A stretch of 64,000 bases of DNA from Vreelandella titanicae BH1 (GCF_000336575.1 NZ_AOPO01000002.1:186006-250005), one strand, 5' to 3'; shown: positions 1-9,145, counted from the first letter of the stretch. The notes: generated from the sequence alone by a model not told the origin. A program made the numbers and translations.

Positions 1-533
1 GCTATATCGCGTAATTTGCCAGTACGGTAATTAACTTGGCTCAGTACCACCACGGCTACACCGTCGAGGTGTTCGGCCAAGTTGCCTCCTTCGGGCAGGA
101 AGCGGTGCTCGGCGCCACTCACCTGGCAATAGCCTTGGGCGATGTAGCCATCGGTCGGGAAGTTGCCGCCTTCGCTAAGAACCGCCTGGCGACCCTCCTT
201 GCCTTGGCCGAGGATATACCCCAGCAGCTTGAAGATATTTAGCGTGATATTGTCAGTGACGCTTACCTCACCGCGTTGCGCACCAATCACCGGGGCTAGC
301 AGATTGCCCAAGCGTTCCGGAGCATCGAACCAGCCCTGGTTCCAGCCTTTGATCAGTTGGTCGCGCCATTGATCCAGAGTCTCATCGACCGCCTGTTTGG
401 CGGCCTTCGGTTGAGCGCCCAGTGAGTTCCCATCAAGATAAAGCACGCCTTCAGGCAGGGCGAAATGGCTTTTAAAGTCTGCCAATGGGTCTTGGCGGTC
501 ACGCTCACGAACACTATCCAGGCTTACAGGCAT
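1..533 (-). CDS. kynU: Kynureninase, N-terminal part (cut by window edge)
   Basis: Kynureninase is a PLP enzyme that cleaves L-kynurenine to anthranilate and alanine, the third step of tryptophan breakdown. The reverse strand reads openly from an ATG at 533 to base 1, giving about 177 N-terminal residues. The protein starts MPVSLDSVRERDRQDPLADF and contains YLDGNSLG near residue 32, the typical kynureninase N-terminal motif, followed by a WNQGWFDAPERLG-like segment. The C-terminal half, with the PLP lysine, is outside the window. It lies 83 bp downstream of the tryptophan dioxygenase on the same strand, so the two probably form a kynurenine-pathway operon. The kynurenine formamidase gene is not seen here. 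Confidence 0.9.
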   Translation of the reverse strand, partial: MPVSLDSVRERDRQDPLADFKSHFALPEGVLYLDGNSLGAQPKAAKQAVDETLDQWRDQLIKGWNQGWFDAPERLGNLLAPVIGAQRGEVSVTDNITLNIFKLLGYILGQGKEGRQAVLSEGGNFPTDGYIAQGYCQVSGAEHRFLPEGGNLAEHLDGVAVVVLSQVNYRTGKLRDI

Positions 534-616
534 ATGGCTGCTCCGAAAAATTGTATGTCGCTGTTTTGAATATCAAGACGGTAGTTAAACTGGGTGCGCA
601 GCAGCGCGCCAAGTGC

Positions 617-1453
617 TTATATCGTCGTCCGAACACTCCACAGTTCCGGGAAGAACTGAAGATCCAGCGCTTTGACCAGATAGTTCACCCCAGCCGTTCC
701 GCCTGTGCCGCGTCTATAGCCAATGATACGCTCGACCGTTTTCATGTGGCTGAATCGCCAGCGCTGAAAGTTGAATTCGACATCCACCAATTTTTCAGCA
801 AGCTCGTATAGATCCCAGTGTTGTTCGCTGTTGCGGTAGATTTCCGTCCAGACCGCTTCCACCTCACTACTGGCGGTGTAGGGAATACTCCAATCGCGTT
901 GGGTTTTGCTTTCCGGGATGCTGAAACCGCGTTTGGCAAGCAGCTGCAGCACGATATCGTAAAGACTGGGCGAGTGGAGGGATTCCTGAAGTTTTTGGTA
1001 GTGTTTGGGTTTTGATCTGTGGGCTTCGATTAGCTTGGCGTTCTTGTTACCCAACAGGAATTCCATTTCCCGATATTGATAGGACTGAAACCCAGAGCTT
1101 TGGCCAAGGCTGTCTCGGAAGCTGGCATAGTCGGCGGGGGTCATGGTGACCAACACTTCCCAGGCCTTGATAAGCTGTTCCTGAATTCTGGAAACCCGCG
1201 ATAGCATCTTGAAAGCAGGGCGCAGGTTATCTTCTTGAATATGCGCTGCGGCACCATGAGCTTCGTGAAGGCAAAGTTTGATCCATAGCTCCGATACTTG
1301 ATGGATAACGATGAAGAGTAATTCATCGTGTTCATCAGAAGCCGGATTTTGGCAAGCAAGCAAAGGTTCCAGATCCAGGTACTGGCCGTAGCTAATATCC
1401 TGATCCCAATGAATGGCTTCATTATCGACGCTGTTTTCTTCAGGAGTCGTCAT
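617..1453 (-). CDS. kynA: Tryptophan 2,3-dioxygenase
   Basis: This haem enzyme opens the indole ring of L-tryptophan with O2 to give N-formylkynurenine. The 278-residue reading starts MTTPEENSVDNEAIHW. His51 in FIVIHQVSELW falls in the distal-pocket motif, and His236 in RWRFSHMKTVERIIGYRRG matches the proximal haem-ligand region; the GTGGTAGV loop follows. The frame is open upstream to a GTG at 1525, which would add 24 residues. I chose the ATG at 1453 because the extra residues (MNLKNRLANKRQQ...) do not look like the family and a weak AAGG sits just upstream of the ATG. It is transcribed together with kynU. Confidence 0.93.
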   Translation of the reverse strand: MTTPEENSVDNEAIHWDQDISYGQYLDLEPLLACQNPASDEHDELLFIVIHQVSELWIKLCLHEAHGAAAHIQEDNLRPAFKMLSRVSRIQEQLIKAWEVLVTMTPADYASFRDSLGQSSGFQSYQYREMEFLLGNKNAKLIEAHRSKPKHYQKLQESLHSPSLYDIVLQLLAKRGFSIPESKTQRDWSIPYTASSEVEAVWTEIYRNSEQHWDLYELAEKLVDVEFNFQRWRFSHMKTVERIIGYRRGTGGTAGVNYLVKALDLQFFPELWSVRTTI

Positions 1454-1561
1454 TTTATTCTGCCTTGGTTGCTGTGCAATGTGTGGTTGTTGTCGTTTGT
1501 TTGCAAGCCTGTTCTTTAGGTTCACCTAAGTCCCAGAGTATACCGGCGGCGAGCTTCAGAC

Positions 1562-1587
1562 CCTGCTCGATAATCGTTTCGAGCAGG
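1562..1587. promoter_or_regulatory. Inverted repeat upstream of kynA
   Basis: CCTGCTCGA and TCGAGCAGG are exact 9-bp inverted copies separated by 8 bp. They lie about 110 bp upstream of the chosen kynA start and about 210 bp upstream of lemA. No T-run follows on either strand, so an operator is more likely than a terminator. The regulator is unknown. The rest of the 1454-1793 gap shows nothing else I can name. Confidence 0.4.
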
Positions 1588-1793
1588 TACTGATACGATC
1601 ACAGTGTTTTATGAGAAAGGTGATCTTGAGCAATGCTATGTCGACATTCCCTTTCTCCCTAAGCTTGCAAAGTGATGTGTGAACGTCGGATATTGAACTT
1701 GGTAGCTACTTTTTTCACTAGCTAGGCATTCATTGTCTAGCTTTTCATAGACCGGCTTTTACTGACGAATGCCTACTATAAGGAAGAACCATA

Positions 1794-2387
1794 GTGCTCA
1801 CTATCATCATCACCGTGGCGATCATCGCCGTTATCGCGTTTTACGTCATCGGTATCTACAACCGACTTGTGTCTTTGAAAAATCGCTTTGAGAACGCCTT
1901 TGCGCAAATTGAAGTGCAACTTAAGCGTCGGCATGACCTGATTCCTAACCTTGTCGAAACTGCCAAAGGGTATCTGAGCCATGAGCGGGAGACGCTGCAG
2001 TCCGTCATCGAAGCTCGTAATACAGCCGCCGCTGGGCTAAAAGCGGCCGCGGCAAACCCAGGCAGTGCCAAAGCCATGGCAGACCTGGGCGGCGCAGAAG
2101 GTGCACTGACTCAGGCAATGGGGCGGCTCAATGTGGTCATGGAAGCCTACCCGGATCTAAAAGCCTCAGAAAATATGCAGCAATTGTCAGAAGAGCTAAC
2201 CAGCACTGAAAACAAGGTGGCCTTTGCGCGGCAGTCATTTAATGACGCCGTGATGCACTACAACACCTATCGGCAGAGCTTCCCGCCAGTGGCAGTGGCG
2301 GGGATGTTTGGCCATGGGCAGGATGCCTCGTTGTTAGAGTTTGAAGACAGTGCCCAGATTCAAGTGGCGCCGACGGTGTCGTTCTAA
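1794..2387 (+). CDS. LemA family membrane protein
   Basis: LemA proteins are small inner-membrane proteins with one N-terminal transmembrane helix and a helical domain. Their biochemical role is not settled. Here residues 1-20 (TIIITVAIIAVIAFYVIGIY) form the membrane segment, and the conserved NRFENAFAQIEVQLKRRHDLIPNLVE stretch follows. The start is a GTG preceded by AAGGA with a good spacing. The 197-residue length is normal. It ends 18 bp before the M48 protease gene, an arrangement seen in many Proteobacteria, so the two probably act together at the membrane. Confidence 0.92.
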   Translation: MLTIIITVAIIAVIAFYVIGIYNRLVSLKNRFENAFAQIEVQLKRRHDLIPNLVETAKGYLSHERETLQSVIEARNTAAAGLKAAAANPGSAKAMADLGGAEGALTQAMGRLNVVMEAYPDLKASENMQQLSEELTSTENKVAFARQSFNDAVMHYNTYRQSFPPVAVAGMFGHGQDASLLEFEDSAQIQVAPTVSF

Positions 2388-2405
2388 GCTCAGGGAAAAC
2401 GCGAC

Positions 2406-4361
2406 ATGGATTTTTTTACCGCGCAGGATAAAGCTCGTCGTAAAACCGGGCGTCTGGTCGTTTTGATGGTACTGGCAGTACTCGCCCTGATTGCTGTTAC
2501 CACGCTCGCAATTACCATCGCGCTGCATCTAATGGGGGAGCAATCTGCTACACAAACCAATCTTTCTGCTCAGGGGATGTGGTCGGCACTCTCGATTGAA
2601 CTGGTCACTGGCGTTGCTATTGCGGTGTTGGCCGTCGTGGTGCTGGGCGGGCTATTTAAACGCAGTCAGCTAAGGCGTGGTGGCCGGGTAGTGGCAGAAG
2701 CCCTTGGTGGACGCGAGATCAATCTTAATACCCGTGATGCTGATGAGCGGCGTATTCTCAATGTGGTTGAAGAGATGGCGATTGCCTCTGGAACGCCAGT
2801 GCCCTCCGTGTATGTGCTGGAGGAGGAGAGCATCAATGCCTTCGCCGCAGGTTATCAAACCAATGACGCAGTGATCGGGATTACTCGTGGCACGATCCGA
2901 AACCTGACGCGGGATGAGCTGCAGGGCGTCGTAGCTCATGAGTTTAGCCATATTCTGCATGGTGATATGCGGTTGAATATGCGCCTGATCAGCATCCTCC
3001 ATGGCATTCTAATCATTGGCTTATTGGGCGGTACACTGCTGCGTAGTATGCGTTTTCGACGGGTGGGCGGTGGAAAACGTGACAACTCAGGCGCTGTCGT
3101 TTTAGCGCTGGGGGCGGCGCTAATGCTGATCGGCTACGCGGGTACCTTCTTTGGTAACTTGATCAAGTCGGCGGTTAGTCGGCAGCGTGAATATCTGGCG
3201 GATGCCTCTGCGGTGCAGTTTACCCGCAACCCTAAGGGGATTGGTAATGCACTGGTTAAAATCGGCTCGCACAGCCAGGGTTCTCACCTGCAAGCGACAC
3301 AAGCGGCGGAATTCAGCCACCTGTTCTTCGGTCAAGGCGTGCGGCAGGGGTTTAGCCAAATGATGGCCACCCACCCGCCACTTAAAGATCGCATCAAGCG
3401 GGTAATGCCGGACTGGAATGGCCGCTTCGAAGCCACTTTGCCCACCCCGCAAGCCGAGAGTGACGCACCAGAACCAGAATACAACAATGAGCGGTCTGGC
3501 GCGGATCCGACGCTTGGGCGAGGAGCCGGATTGGGAGCAACAGCGGCTGTGTTAACCGGAGCCTCTGCACAAGCGGCCATTAACACCATGGGTCAGCCTG
3601 GTCAGCGCCACCTTGCCCAAGCTAGAGCAACGCTAGAGGCGCTGCCTGAGCGGATTAAAACCGCCGCCCATGAGCCTTATGCTGCCCGTGCTTTGGTCTA
3701 TTCGCTGCTGCTCAGCCAGGATAAGACAATGCGTCATCATCAGCTTAAGGCGTTGCATCAAGTTGCACTGCCAGATGTTTACCGAGCGCTGATGGATTAT
3801 GGCCCTGAAATGTTGAGGCTGGATGTACAGTTACGCTTGCCACTGATTGAACTGGCGCTGCCAGCGTTACGCTCGCTCTCAATGGAGCAGGCCCAACACT
3901 TTCGCCTCTGTATGGAACGGTTGATCGAGGCAGATGGTCAGGTCAGCCTGTTGGAGTGGACGCTATATCAGTTGGTGTTGAATAACATCAGCAAGCAAGG
4001 CAGTGGGCCTGCAAACCTCAAGATAAACGACCTGCAACGGGAGTGTCAGATGCTACTGACGGTGCTTGCCACCGCCGGGCAAGATGACCCGGTTGAGAGA
4101 AGCGCTGCGCTTAATGCCGCTGAGCGTGAGCTGCCATTCTCATTGAGGGCCACTGACGATATAAGTGATATGCGTGCACTCAGCCTGGCGGTTGAGCGCT
4201 TGCGACGTTTAAAGCCTTTGCATAAGCCCGCGCTGTTGCAAGCGATGGCGCGCTGTATTGAACATAGCGGACGTATTTTGCCCGCCGAAGCCGAACTGTT
4301 CCGTGCCATGGCCGATATTCTCGATTGCCCAATGCCGCCACTGTTATCAGATGAGGCATAG
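2406..4361 (+). CDS. M48 family membrane zinc metalloprotease
   Basis: This is an HtpX/Ste24-type protease likely to cut membrane or envelope proteins. Two hydrophobic helices (about residues 17-42 and 60-83) precede the catalytic domain. The zinc motif HEFSH is at residues 178-182, and the third ligand region REYLADASAVQF follows another pair of membrane helices. The 651-residue length is about twice that of HtpX. The extra C-terminal half, about residues 350-651, is helical and recognised only as the usual extension of LemA-linked M48 proteins. It forms a two-gene operon with lemA. Confidence 0.9.
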   Translation: MDFFTAQDKARRKTGRLVVLMVLAVLALIAVTTLAITIALHLMGEQSATQTNLSAQGMWSALSIELVTGVAIAVLAVVVLGGLFKRSQLRRGGRVVAEALGGREINLNTRDADERRILNVVEEMAIASGTPVPSVYVLEEESINAFAAGYQTNDAVIGITRGTIRNLTRDELQGVVAHEFSHILHGDMRLNMRLISILHGILIIGLLGGTLLRSMRFRRVGGGKRDNSGAVVLALGAALMLIGYAGTFFGNLIKSAVSRQREYLADASAVQFTRNPKGIGNALVKIGSHSQGSHLQATQAAEFSHLFFGQGVRQGFSQMMATHPPLKDRIKRVMPDWNGRFEATLPTPQAESDAPEPEYNNERSGADPTLGRGAGLGATAAVLTGASAQAAINTMGQPGQRHLAQARATLEALPERIKTAAHEPYAARALVYSLLLSQDKTMRHHQLKALHQVALPDVYRALMDYGPEMLRLDVQLRLPLIELALPALRSLSMEQAQHFRLCMERLIEADGQVSLLEWTLYQLVLNNISKQGSGPANLKINDLQRECQMLLTVLATAGQDDPVERSAALNAAERELPFSLRATDDISDMRALSLAVERLRRLKPLHKPALLQAMARCIEHSGRILPAEAELFRAMADILDCPMPPLLSDEA

Positions 4362-4395
4362 GCAGCCATTCGCGCTAAAGGGGGGAGCCTCAACC

Positions 4396-4935
4396 ATGGA
4401 TGAAACGGAATCTTTAAATCGAGCCATCCATGAGGAGGTCGCGCTGTTTCCATATGATGCGGCTTGGCCAACTCTATTTAAGCAGGAGCGAGACAGGCTG
4501 CTAGATTTATTTCCAGATGAGTTCCTAGCCATTGAGCACATCGGAAGTACCGCTGTTCCTGGTCTCTCGGCCAAGCCGATCATCGATATTCTGGCAGGCG
4601 TTGACTCAATATCCAGGGCCGATGACTTATTGGAGCCGTTGTGCCGTGCCAAATATGCGACATCATTAGCGTACAACGCTTCCTTGGTCGGGCGGCGTTG
4701 GTTAATGCGATGGGCCGAGGGGCGTAGGACGCATCATCTGCATCTGATGGTGTATGGCAGCGAGGAGTGGCATCGTCGGTTGGATTTTCGCAATAAACTG
4801 CGTGCTGATACTGAGCTTTCGCAACGGTATGAGAAAAAGAAGCGCCTGTGGGCGGCGGAATTTACGTCAGACCGAGAAGCCTATACGGCGGCGAAAGGGG
4901 ATTTCATTAAACAGGCGCTCAAGAATGCCTCTTAA
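4396..4935 (+). CDS. GrpB family protein (nucleotidyltransferase fold)
   Basis: GrpB/UPF0157 proteins have a nucleotidyltransferase-like fold; their substrate is unknown. The 179-residue reading contains the family hallmark EHIGSTAVPGLSAKPIIDI near residues 42-60, followed by HHLHLMVYGSEEWHRRLDFRN. I chose the ATG at 4396 because a GGGGGAG ribosome site lies upstream; a longer frame starts inside the protease gene. It follows the protease by 34 bp but is probably unrelated in function. Confidence 0.87.
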   Translation: MDETESLNRAIHEEVALFPYDAAWPTLFKQERDRLLDLFPDEFLAIEHIGSTAVPGLSAKPIIDILAGVDSISRADDLLEPLCRAKYATSLAYNASLVGRRWLMRWAEGRRTHHLHLMVYGSEEWHRRLDFRNKLRADTELSQRYEKKKRLWAAEFTSDREAYTAAKGDFIKQALKNAS

Positions 4936-5015
4936 CCACAGCAGTCAATGTCGCGTCTGTTTTGCAGACCTTTCTACAGTAACGCTTAGCGCGTCAAATG
5001 AAATGGGAGGTTAAA

Positions 5016-5423
5016 GTGAAGGCTATCAAAACATCTCTAATGTTTGTGGGGGATCAGGCCGGTAAAGCCGAAGAAGCTATCAAGTTTTACACTTCGCTAT
5101 TTGAGAACTCGAAAATCATCGATATCGAGCGTGTCGAAGCTGGGGGGCATGATCCCGAAGGGGCAGTTAAGCTCGCCCGCTTCTCGATAAACGGCACTCT
5201 CTTCCTGGCAATGGATAGCTATTACGACCATCAGTTCAGTTTTACGCCATCAATGTCGTTACACGTTGAGTGCGGCTCAGAGAAAGAAATAGAAGACGTA
5301 TTTAAAGCATTGAGCGATGGAGGTAAGGTTTTGATGCCTCTAGATAATTACGGCTTTAGTGAAAAATTCGGATGGTTGAATGATAAATACGGCGTTTCCT
5401 GGCAGCTGAACCTTTCCAGCTAG
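5016..5423 (+). CDS. VOC-family protein (PhnB/3-demethylubiquinone methyltransferase-like fold)
   Basis: This is a 135-residue vicinal-oxygen-chelate fold protein of the PhnB-like group. The sequence VGDQAGKAEEAIKFYTSLF at the N-terminus and WLNDKYGVSWQLN at the C-terminus are typical of the group. The function is unknown; many annotations as a methyltransferase are by domain name only. The GTG start at 5016 was chosen because GGGAGG lies 5 bp upstream; an in-frame ATG at 4998 would overlap that ribosome site. Confidence 0.85.
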   Translation: MKAIKTSLMFVGDQAGKAEEAIKFYTSLFENSKIIDIERVEAGGHDPEGAVKLARFSINGTLFLAMDSYYDHQFSFTPSMSLHVECGSEKEIEDVFKALSDGGKVLMPLDNYGFSEKFGWLNDKYGVSWQLNLSS

Positions 5424-5473
5424 CACGTTAACATTCTTTTAGCTTGGCAACGGAAAAATACAAGAGAGCGCTT

Positions 5474-6109
5474 ATGTTTGAGTATACATTGCTGCACTGG
5501 ATGACTTTTTTATCAGCGGCCGTGCTTTTGAACCTATCGCCGGGGCCAGATATTGCCTACATACTGGGGCAAACATTACGTAGCGGGCGACGACAAGGGT
5601 TTGCCGCTATGTTTGGGATTTGGACAGGAGCGGCGCTCCATGTAGTAATGGCTGCAGTTGGTCTTTCGGCTATTTTAGCCACCTCTGCATTGGCGTTTTC
5701 GATTGTTAAATGGGTAGGGGCCGCCTACCTGATATGGCTCGGTATTAAAATGTTGCTGTCTCAAGGGGATCAGTTTGTCGCTGCAGAAAAGCCGGGTAAC
5801 AAGAACCTCTCCGCTGTTTATTGGCAGGGCATGCTGGTATCAGCGCTAAACCCCAAAGTCGCTATCTTCTTTCTGGCTTTCCTGCCGCAATTTATCGTGG
5901 AAGGCGCTGGCCCAGCCGAGGCACAGCTTTTATTGCATGGCAGCCTTATTATTGCAGTTGCTGCCTTAATAGAACCTCCTCTGGTTCTGGCTGGCGCTAA
6001 GTTGGGTGCTTACTTAAAGAGAAAGCCACGCGTTGGTTTGTGGATGGATAGAAGCTTGGGGGCACTTTTCGTCGCGTTGGGTGCACGGTTGGCAGCCAGT
6101 GCAAGATAG
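5474..6109 (+). CDS. LysE family amino-acid exporter
   Basis: RhtB/LysE proteins export amino acids or related small molecules across the inner membrane. The 211 residues contain about six hydrophobic segments. The family signature NLSPGPDIAYILGQTLRSGR lies near the first helix, and LNPKVAIFFLAFLPQF marks the middle. The ATG at 5474 is preceded by AAGAGAG and gives the usual length; a TTG at 5444 would add ten unlikely residues. The substrate cannot be read from the sequence. Confidence 0.9.
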   Translation: MFEYTLLHWMTFLSAAVLLNLSPGPDIAYILGQTLRSGRRQGFAAMFGIWTGAALHVVMAAVGLSAILATSALAFSIVKWVGAAYLIWLGIKMLLSQGDQFVAAEKPGNKNLSAVYWQGMLVSALNPKVAIFFLAFLPQFIVEGAGPAEAQLLLHGSLIIAVAALIEPPLVLAGAKLGAYLKRKPRVGLWMDRSLGALFVALGARLAASAR

Positions 6110-6184
6110 GCTACGTGATGCTATTTTTACTTTTGAAGTGCTGGGGGCGGGTGTCTCTTTTCGTTGAAATGGAGGATGATGATA

Positions 6185-6505
6185 ATGCCTGCCTACGCCG
6201 TTGCTCTTATCCGCGAAACCCGATTCGATCCTGAAATTAAACAATATTTAGAAGGCATTGATGCAACCCTCGCACCATTTTCGGGCAAATACCGCGTGCA
6301 TGGTGGGCCATACATTCCGCTTGAGGGGGCATGGGCAGGCGATATGGTGGTGATTGAGTTTCCTTCCATGGAGCATGCGCAAGGTTGGTATGACTCGGCT
6401 GCTTATAAAGCGATCCGCCCATTGCGTACCCGGAATACAGAGGGCGATGTGCTATTAGTTCAAGGTGTACCAGAAGGGCATAAAGGAGCGGACATCCTTG
6501 GGTAG
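6185..6505 (+). CDS. DUF1330 family protein
   Basis: This is a 106-residue protein of the dimeric alpha/beta-barrel type that makes up DUF1330. The stretch YRVHGGPYIPLEGAW followed by DMVVIEFPSMEHAQGWYDSAAYKAI is characteristic. No catalytic role is established for the family. The ATG at 6185 has GGAGG nine bases upstream, which decides it against two earlier in-frame methionines at 6164 and 6176-6178. Confidence 0.85.
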   Translation: MPAYAVALIRETRFDPEIKQYLEGIDATLAPFSGKYRVHGGPYIPLEGAWAGDMVVIEFPSMEHAQGWYDSAAYKAIRPLRTRNTEGDVLLVQGVPEGHKGADILG

Positions 6506-6561
6506 CGATAGCCACTCCTTATACTTCAGCGTATTTACGATGAAAGATCATTAACTATAAT

Positions 6562-7263
6562 TTAGGCCGGTTGAGGTGATGGCGTGCTTTCCAACACTAC
6601 CTGCAACTCTTCAACAAGCGTTTCAACTTTCTGTATCGCGGCAGCAACCGATTTGGCCAATACCTCGCCGCCCACTTCCTGCCCTTCGATCGCGATGTAG
6701 TGAACGCGAGTGATGCCGATAAATGCCAGTGCTGTGGCCAAGTGTGGCTCAAGGTGGTTCATATGGGCCATTTCTTCACCTGGCGCCATATTTACACCGC
6801 CTCTAGCGGTGAGCACAACGGCATGCCTTTTTCGGTCTGTGAGCTTGGGTATGTAAGGGTCTATCGGGTTGGTGTCATCGAATTCTACCGTTCGGCCGGG
6901 CCGTACTACTTGGTCGACCCACGCCTTGAGGGCGGCAGGCATCCCGAAGTTGTAAAGCGGCGTTCCGATTACCACAATATCAGCAGCAATTAACTCATCA
7001 ATCAGCTGGTCGCTCTCTGTCAGTGCGGCCTTCATCCAGGATTCTCGTCGCTCTTCTGGAGCGAAGGCAGAGGCAATCCAGTCGTGGCTGATAATCGACG
7101 GTGGGTTTTGGCCTATATCGTGATAGGTAACCGTGTCTTGTGGCCGGCCTGATTGCCACTGGCTAACAAACTGATAAGTCAAATGGCGGCTATGCGAACC
7201 ATGGTTATCTGTGCCAGCAATGCCGGGGCGGGCGCTAGCGTCTATATGCAGGATGTGTGTCAT
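6562..7263 (-). CDS. FMN-dependent NADH-azoreductase / NAD(P)H quinone reductase
   Basis: This is a flavodoxin-fold FMN enzyme of the AzoR/MdaB type, expected to reduce quinones or azo compounds with NAD(P)H in the cytoplasm. It starts MTHILHIDASARPG, the phosphate-binding loop for FMN, and has VIGTPLYNFGMPAALKAWVDQVVRPGRTVE in the middle, the flavin-contact loop of this group. Length is 233 residues. It is divergent from a LysR regulator, and the gap between them contains two matching operator-like sites, so induction by that regulator is likely. The specific substrate is unknown. Confidence 0.88.
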   Translation of the reverse strand: MTHILHIDASARPGIAGTDNHGSHSRHLTYQFVSQWQSGRPQDTVTYHDIGQNPPSIISHDWIASAFAPEERRESWMKAALTESDQLIDELIAADIVVIGTPLYNFGMPAALKAWVDQVVRPGRTVEFDDTNPIDPYIPKLTDRKRHAVVLTARGGVNMAPGEEMAHMNHLEPHLATALAFIGITRVHYIAIEGQEVGGEVLAKSVAAAIQKVETLVEELQVVLESTPSPQPA

Positions 7264-7278
7264 GGTGGCCTCCTAATC

Positions 7279-7296
7279 TGAGTTGAACTCATCTAT
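7279..7296 (-). promoter_or_regulatory. Candidate LysR operator, azoreductase side
   Basis: The site reads TGAGTTGAACTCATCTAT on the plus strand and contains a perfect TGAGTT-G-AACTCA palindrome. A near copy in inverted orientation lies 65 bp away at 7362-7379. The pair sits symmetrically at the two starts of the divergent genes. Confidence 0.6.
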
Positions 7297-7361
7297 GATT
7301 AACAACAGGCTTAGCTTAGGCTGTGCCTTTCAGCCTGAACAAACGATCTTTTCTTGCAGCT

Positions 7362-7379
7362 ATAGATGAGTGAAGCTCA
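7362..7379 (+). promoter_or_regulatory. Candidate LysR operator, regulator side
   Basis: The plus strand reads ATAGATGAGTGAAGCTCA. Its reverse complement TGAGCTTCACTCATCTAT matches the site at 7279 in 14 of 18 positions. It ends 3 bp before the LysR start codon, which suggests self-repression. Confidence 0.6.
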
Positions 7380-7382
7380 TTC

Positions 7383-8288
7383 ATGAACCATCGCCGATTA
7401 CCTTCGCTTTCAGCACTACGAGCTTTCGAAGCCGCTGCCCGCCATGAAAGTGCCAAGCAGGCGGCGCAGGAATTATCCGTTACCGCCACTGCGATTAGCC
7501 ATCAGGTTCGGGGTCTTGAAGAGGCGCTGGGCGTTTCGCTGTTTTTACGTAAACCCCGACAGTTGGCGCTGACACCTCAGGGCCGTGAGCTACTGCAGGT
7601 TCTGGAGACTGCGTTTGATAGCATTAGTCATGTTGTCGAGCGGTTGAGTGCTGTACCTGTTCGCCAAACCGTTACGCTCTCTACAACGCCAGCGGTTGCG
7701 GTGCGCTGGTTGCTGCCCTGGGTGTGTATGCTGCGCGACTCCCATCCAGATATTGATCTGCGTATTCATGCTTCGCATGAGTCGGTTCCTCTGGATGGGG
7801 TAACGGCAGACATTGCCATTCGCTATGGCGATGGCCGTTGGCCAGGGTTGGTCGCCGAGAAGCTGTTTGATAACACCTTTATCCCGACCTGTAGCCCACG
7901 CCTTGGTCTACACGAGGTAGAACAGCTACCTTTGCACCCATTGATTCACTTCAGCAGTCAGGGGGCCATATCATCACCACTGGATTGGGCGACGTGGCAG
8001 AAAGAAGCAAAGGTACCTGGGCTGGACGTGAGTGCCGGGCTGGTCTTTTCTGATGAGACCCACGCTATCTCGGCTGCCGTTGGGGAGCAGGGTGTAGCGC
8101 TGATGAGCCGCCAGTTGATTCAGGATGAGTTGGAAGAGGGGCGTTTGGTGCAACCTTTCGGCCCCGAATTTGAAGGTAAGCCGTTCTTTCTGGTCTACCC
8201 AGAAAGCCGACGGCATGACCCAACCATTCAAGCGATCAGTGATTGGGTTTTGGCGGTGCCGGGTGGGTTGTGTACGTTGATGAATTGA
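7383..8288 (+). CDS. LysR family transcriptional regulator (GcvA-like)
   Basis: A 301-residue LysR-type regulator. An N-terminal winged helix-turn-helix (about residues 5-64, LSALRAFEAAARHESAKQAAQELSVTATAISHQVRGLEEALG) is followed by a LysR substrate-binding domain. The LPSLSALRAFEAAARH opening is typical of the GcvA-like subgroup. It is divergent from the azoreductase gene, and the gap carries two related operator-like sites, so that gene is its likely target. The effector is unknown. Confidence 0.92.
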   Translation: MNHRRLPSLSALRAFEAAARHESAKQAAQELSVTATAISHQVRGLEEALGVSLFLRKPRQLALTPQGRELLQVLETAFDSISHVVERLSAVPVRQTVTLSTTPAVAVRWLLPWVCMLRDSHPDIDLRIHASHESVPLDGVTADIAIRYGDGRWPGLVAEKLFDNTFIPTCSPRLGLHEVEQLPLHPLIHFSSQGAISSPLDWATWQKEAKVPGLDVSAGLVFSDETHAISAAVGEQGVALMSRQLIQDELEEGRLVQPFGPEFEGKPFFLVYPESRRHDPTIQAISDWVLAVPGGLCTLMN

Positions 8289-8521
8289 TAGTGGAGGACT
8301 TTTATACCGTTATCTTATAGGCAAGCTACCCATCCACCTTACTGACTTGGTTAACAGACCACGCTGCTGGATGACCTTCGAAGCTTCGCTGTTGTTCAAG
8401 GAGCTTCTAAAGTGTATCTCCGAGCTGATGCTCGTCCTACTGCAGGTGAGAAATGCTGTTTCCCCTGAATTCAACTCATAGTATTTAAGAGCCGTCGCTC
8501 TGGCAATCAAGGAACGAAACG

Positions 8522-9037
8522 ATGGAAGTAATTATTAATACTATAATATCCGAGTTTTCGGATTTTAATGACCTGAGTGAATTCATCATTGTTGTGATTC
8601 GCTTGCTGTTGGCGGCTGTACTAGGCGGTCTATTGGGGCTCGAGCGAGAGCAGAGAGGCAAGGCCGCTGGAATACGCACCCATATGCTGGTCTGTATGGG
8701 GGCGGCTTTGTTTATATTTATACCTCAGCAAACGGGTATCTCTGATGCGGAAATGAGCCGGGTCATCCAAGGCGTTATTGCTGGCATCGGTTTTCTTTGT
8801 GCTGGCACCATCATCACCCGAAAAGATGAAAAAGGCACGTCAGGGCTTACCACGGCGGCAGGGGTTTGGTTGACGGCGGCAATTGGCATAGCCGTAGGCC
8901 TAGGACGCGAGCAGACGGCGGTTTTGTGTACGCTGCTGGCCTGGGTAGTCCTCTATGTAGTGCCTTTCTTTTCCGGTTCAATCAGCAAGAAAAAGTCTTC
9001 GTCCTTGGGCGATGACGAAGATAATACCGATATTTGA
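8522..9037 (+). CDS. MgtC/SapB family membrane protein
   Basis: A 171-residue inner-membrane protein of the MgtC/SapB family. The conserved core LLGLEREQRGKAAGIRTHMLVCMGAALF near residues 39-66 and RVIQGVIAGIGFLCAGTII near 80-98 identify it. Four or five hydrophobic helices are visible, and the charged tail KKKSSSLGDDEDN is probably cytoplasmic. The long C-terminal domain of Salmonella MgtC is absent, as in the short SapB-like members. The family is linked to magnesium limitation and membrane potential. No magnesium riboswitch is evident upstream; the 8289-8521 gap shows no feature I can name. Confidence 0.9.
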   Translation: MEVIINTIISEFSDFNDLSEFIIVVIRLLLAAVLGGLLGLEREQRGKAAGIRTHMLVCMGAALFIFIPQQTGISDAEMSRVIQGVIAGIGFLCAGTIITRKDEKGTSGLTTAAGVWLTAAIGIAVGLGREQTAVLCTLLAWVVLYVVPFFSGSISKKKSSSLGDDEDNTDI

Positions 9038-9145
9038 TGGGAGCCGAATGCAAAAACTAGAGGGCGTGAATGAACAGAGAGTTAACTCCTCTGGTAAGGC
9101 CTCGCCTTTTTATAATCAGGGAACTACATCCAGACGGTATAATTA

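Noticed and set aside
1454..1525. Upstream extension of kynA to a GTG at 1525
   Set aside because: The extra 24 residues are unlike the dioxygenase family, and the ATG at 1453 gives a usual length.
8289..8521. Minus-strand frame before the MgtC gene
   Set aside because: It is a short low-information frame with no ribosome site and no similarity I can see.
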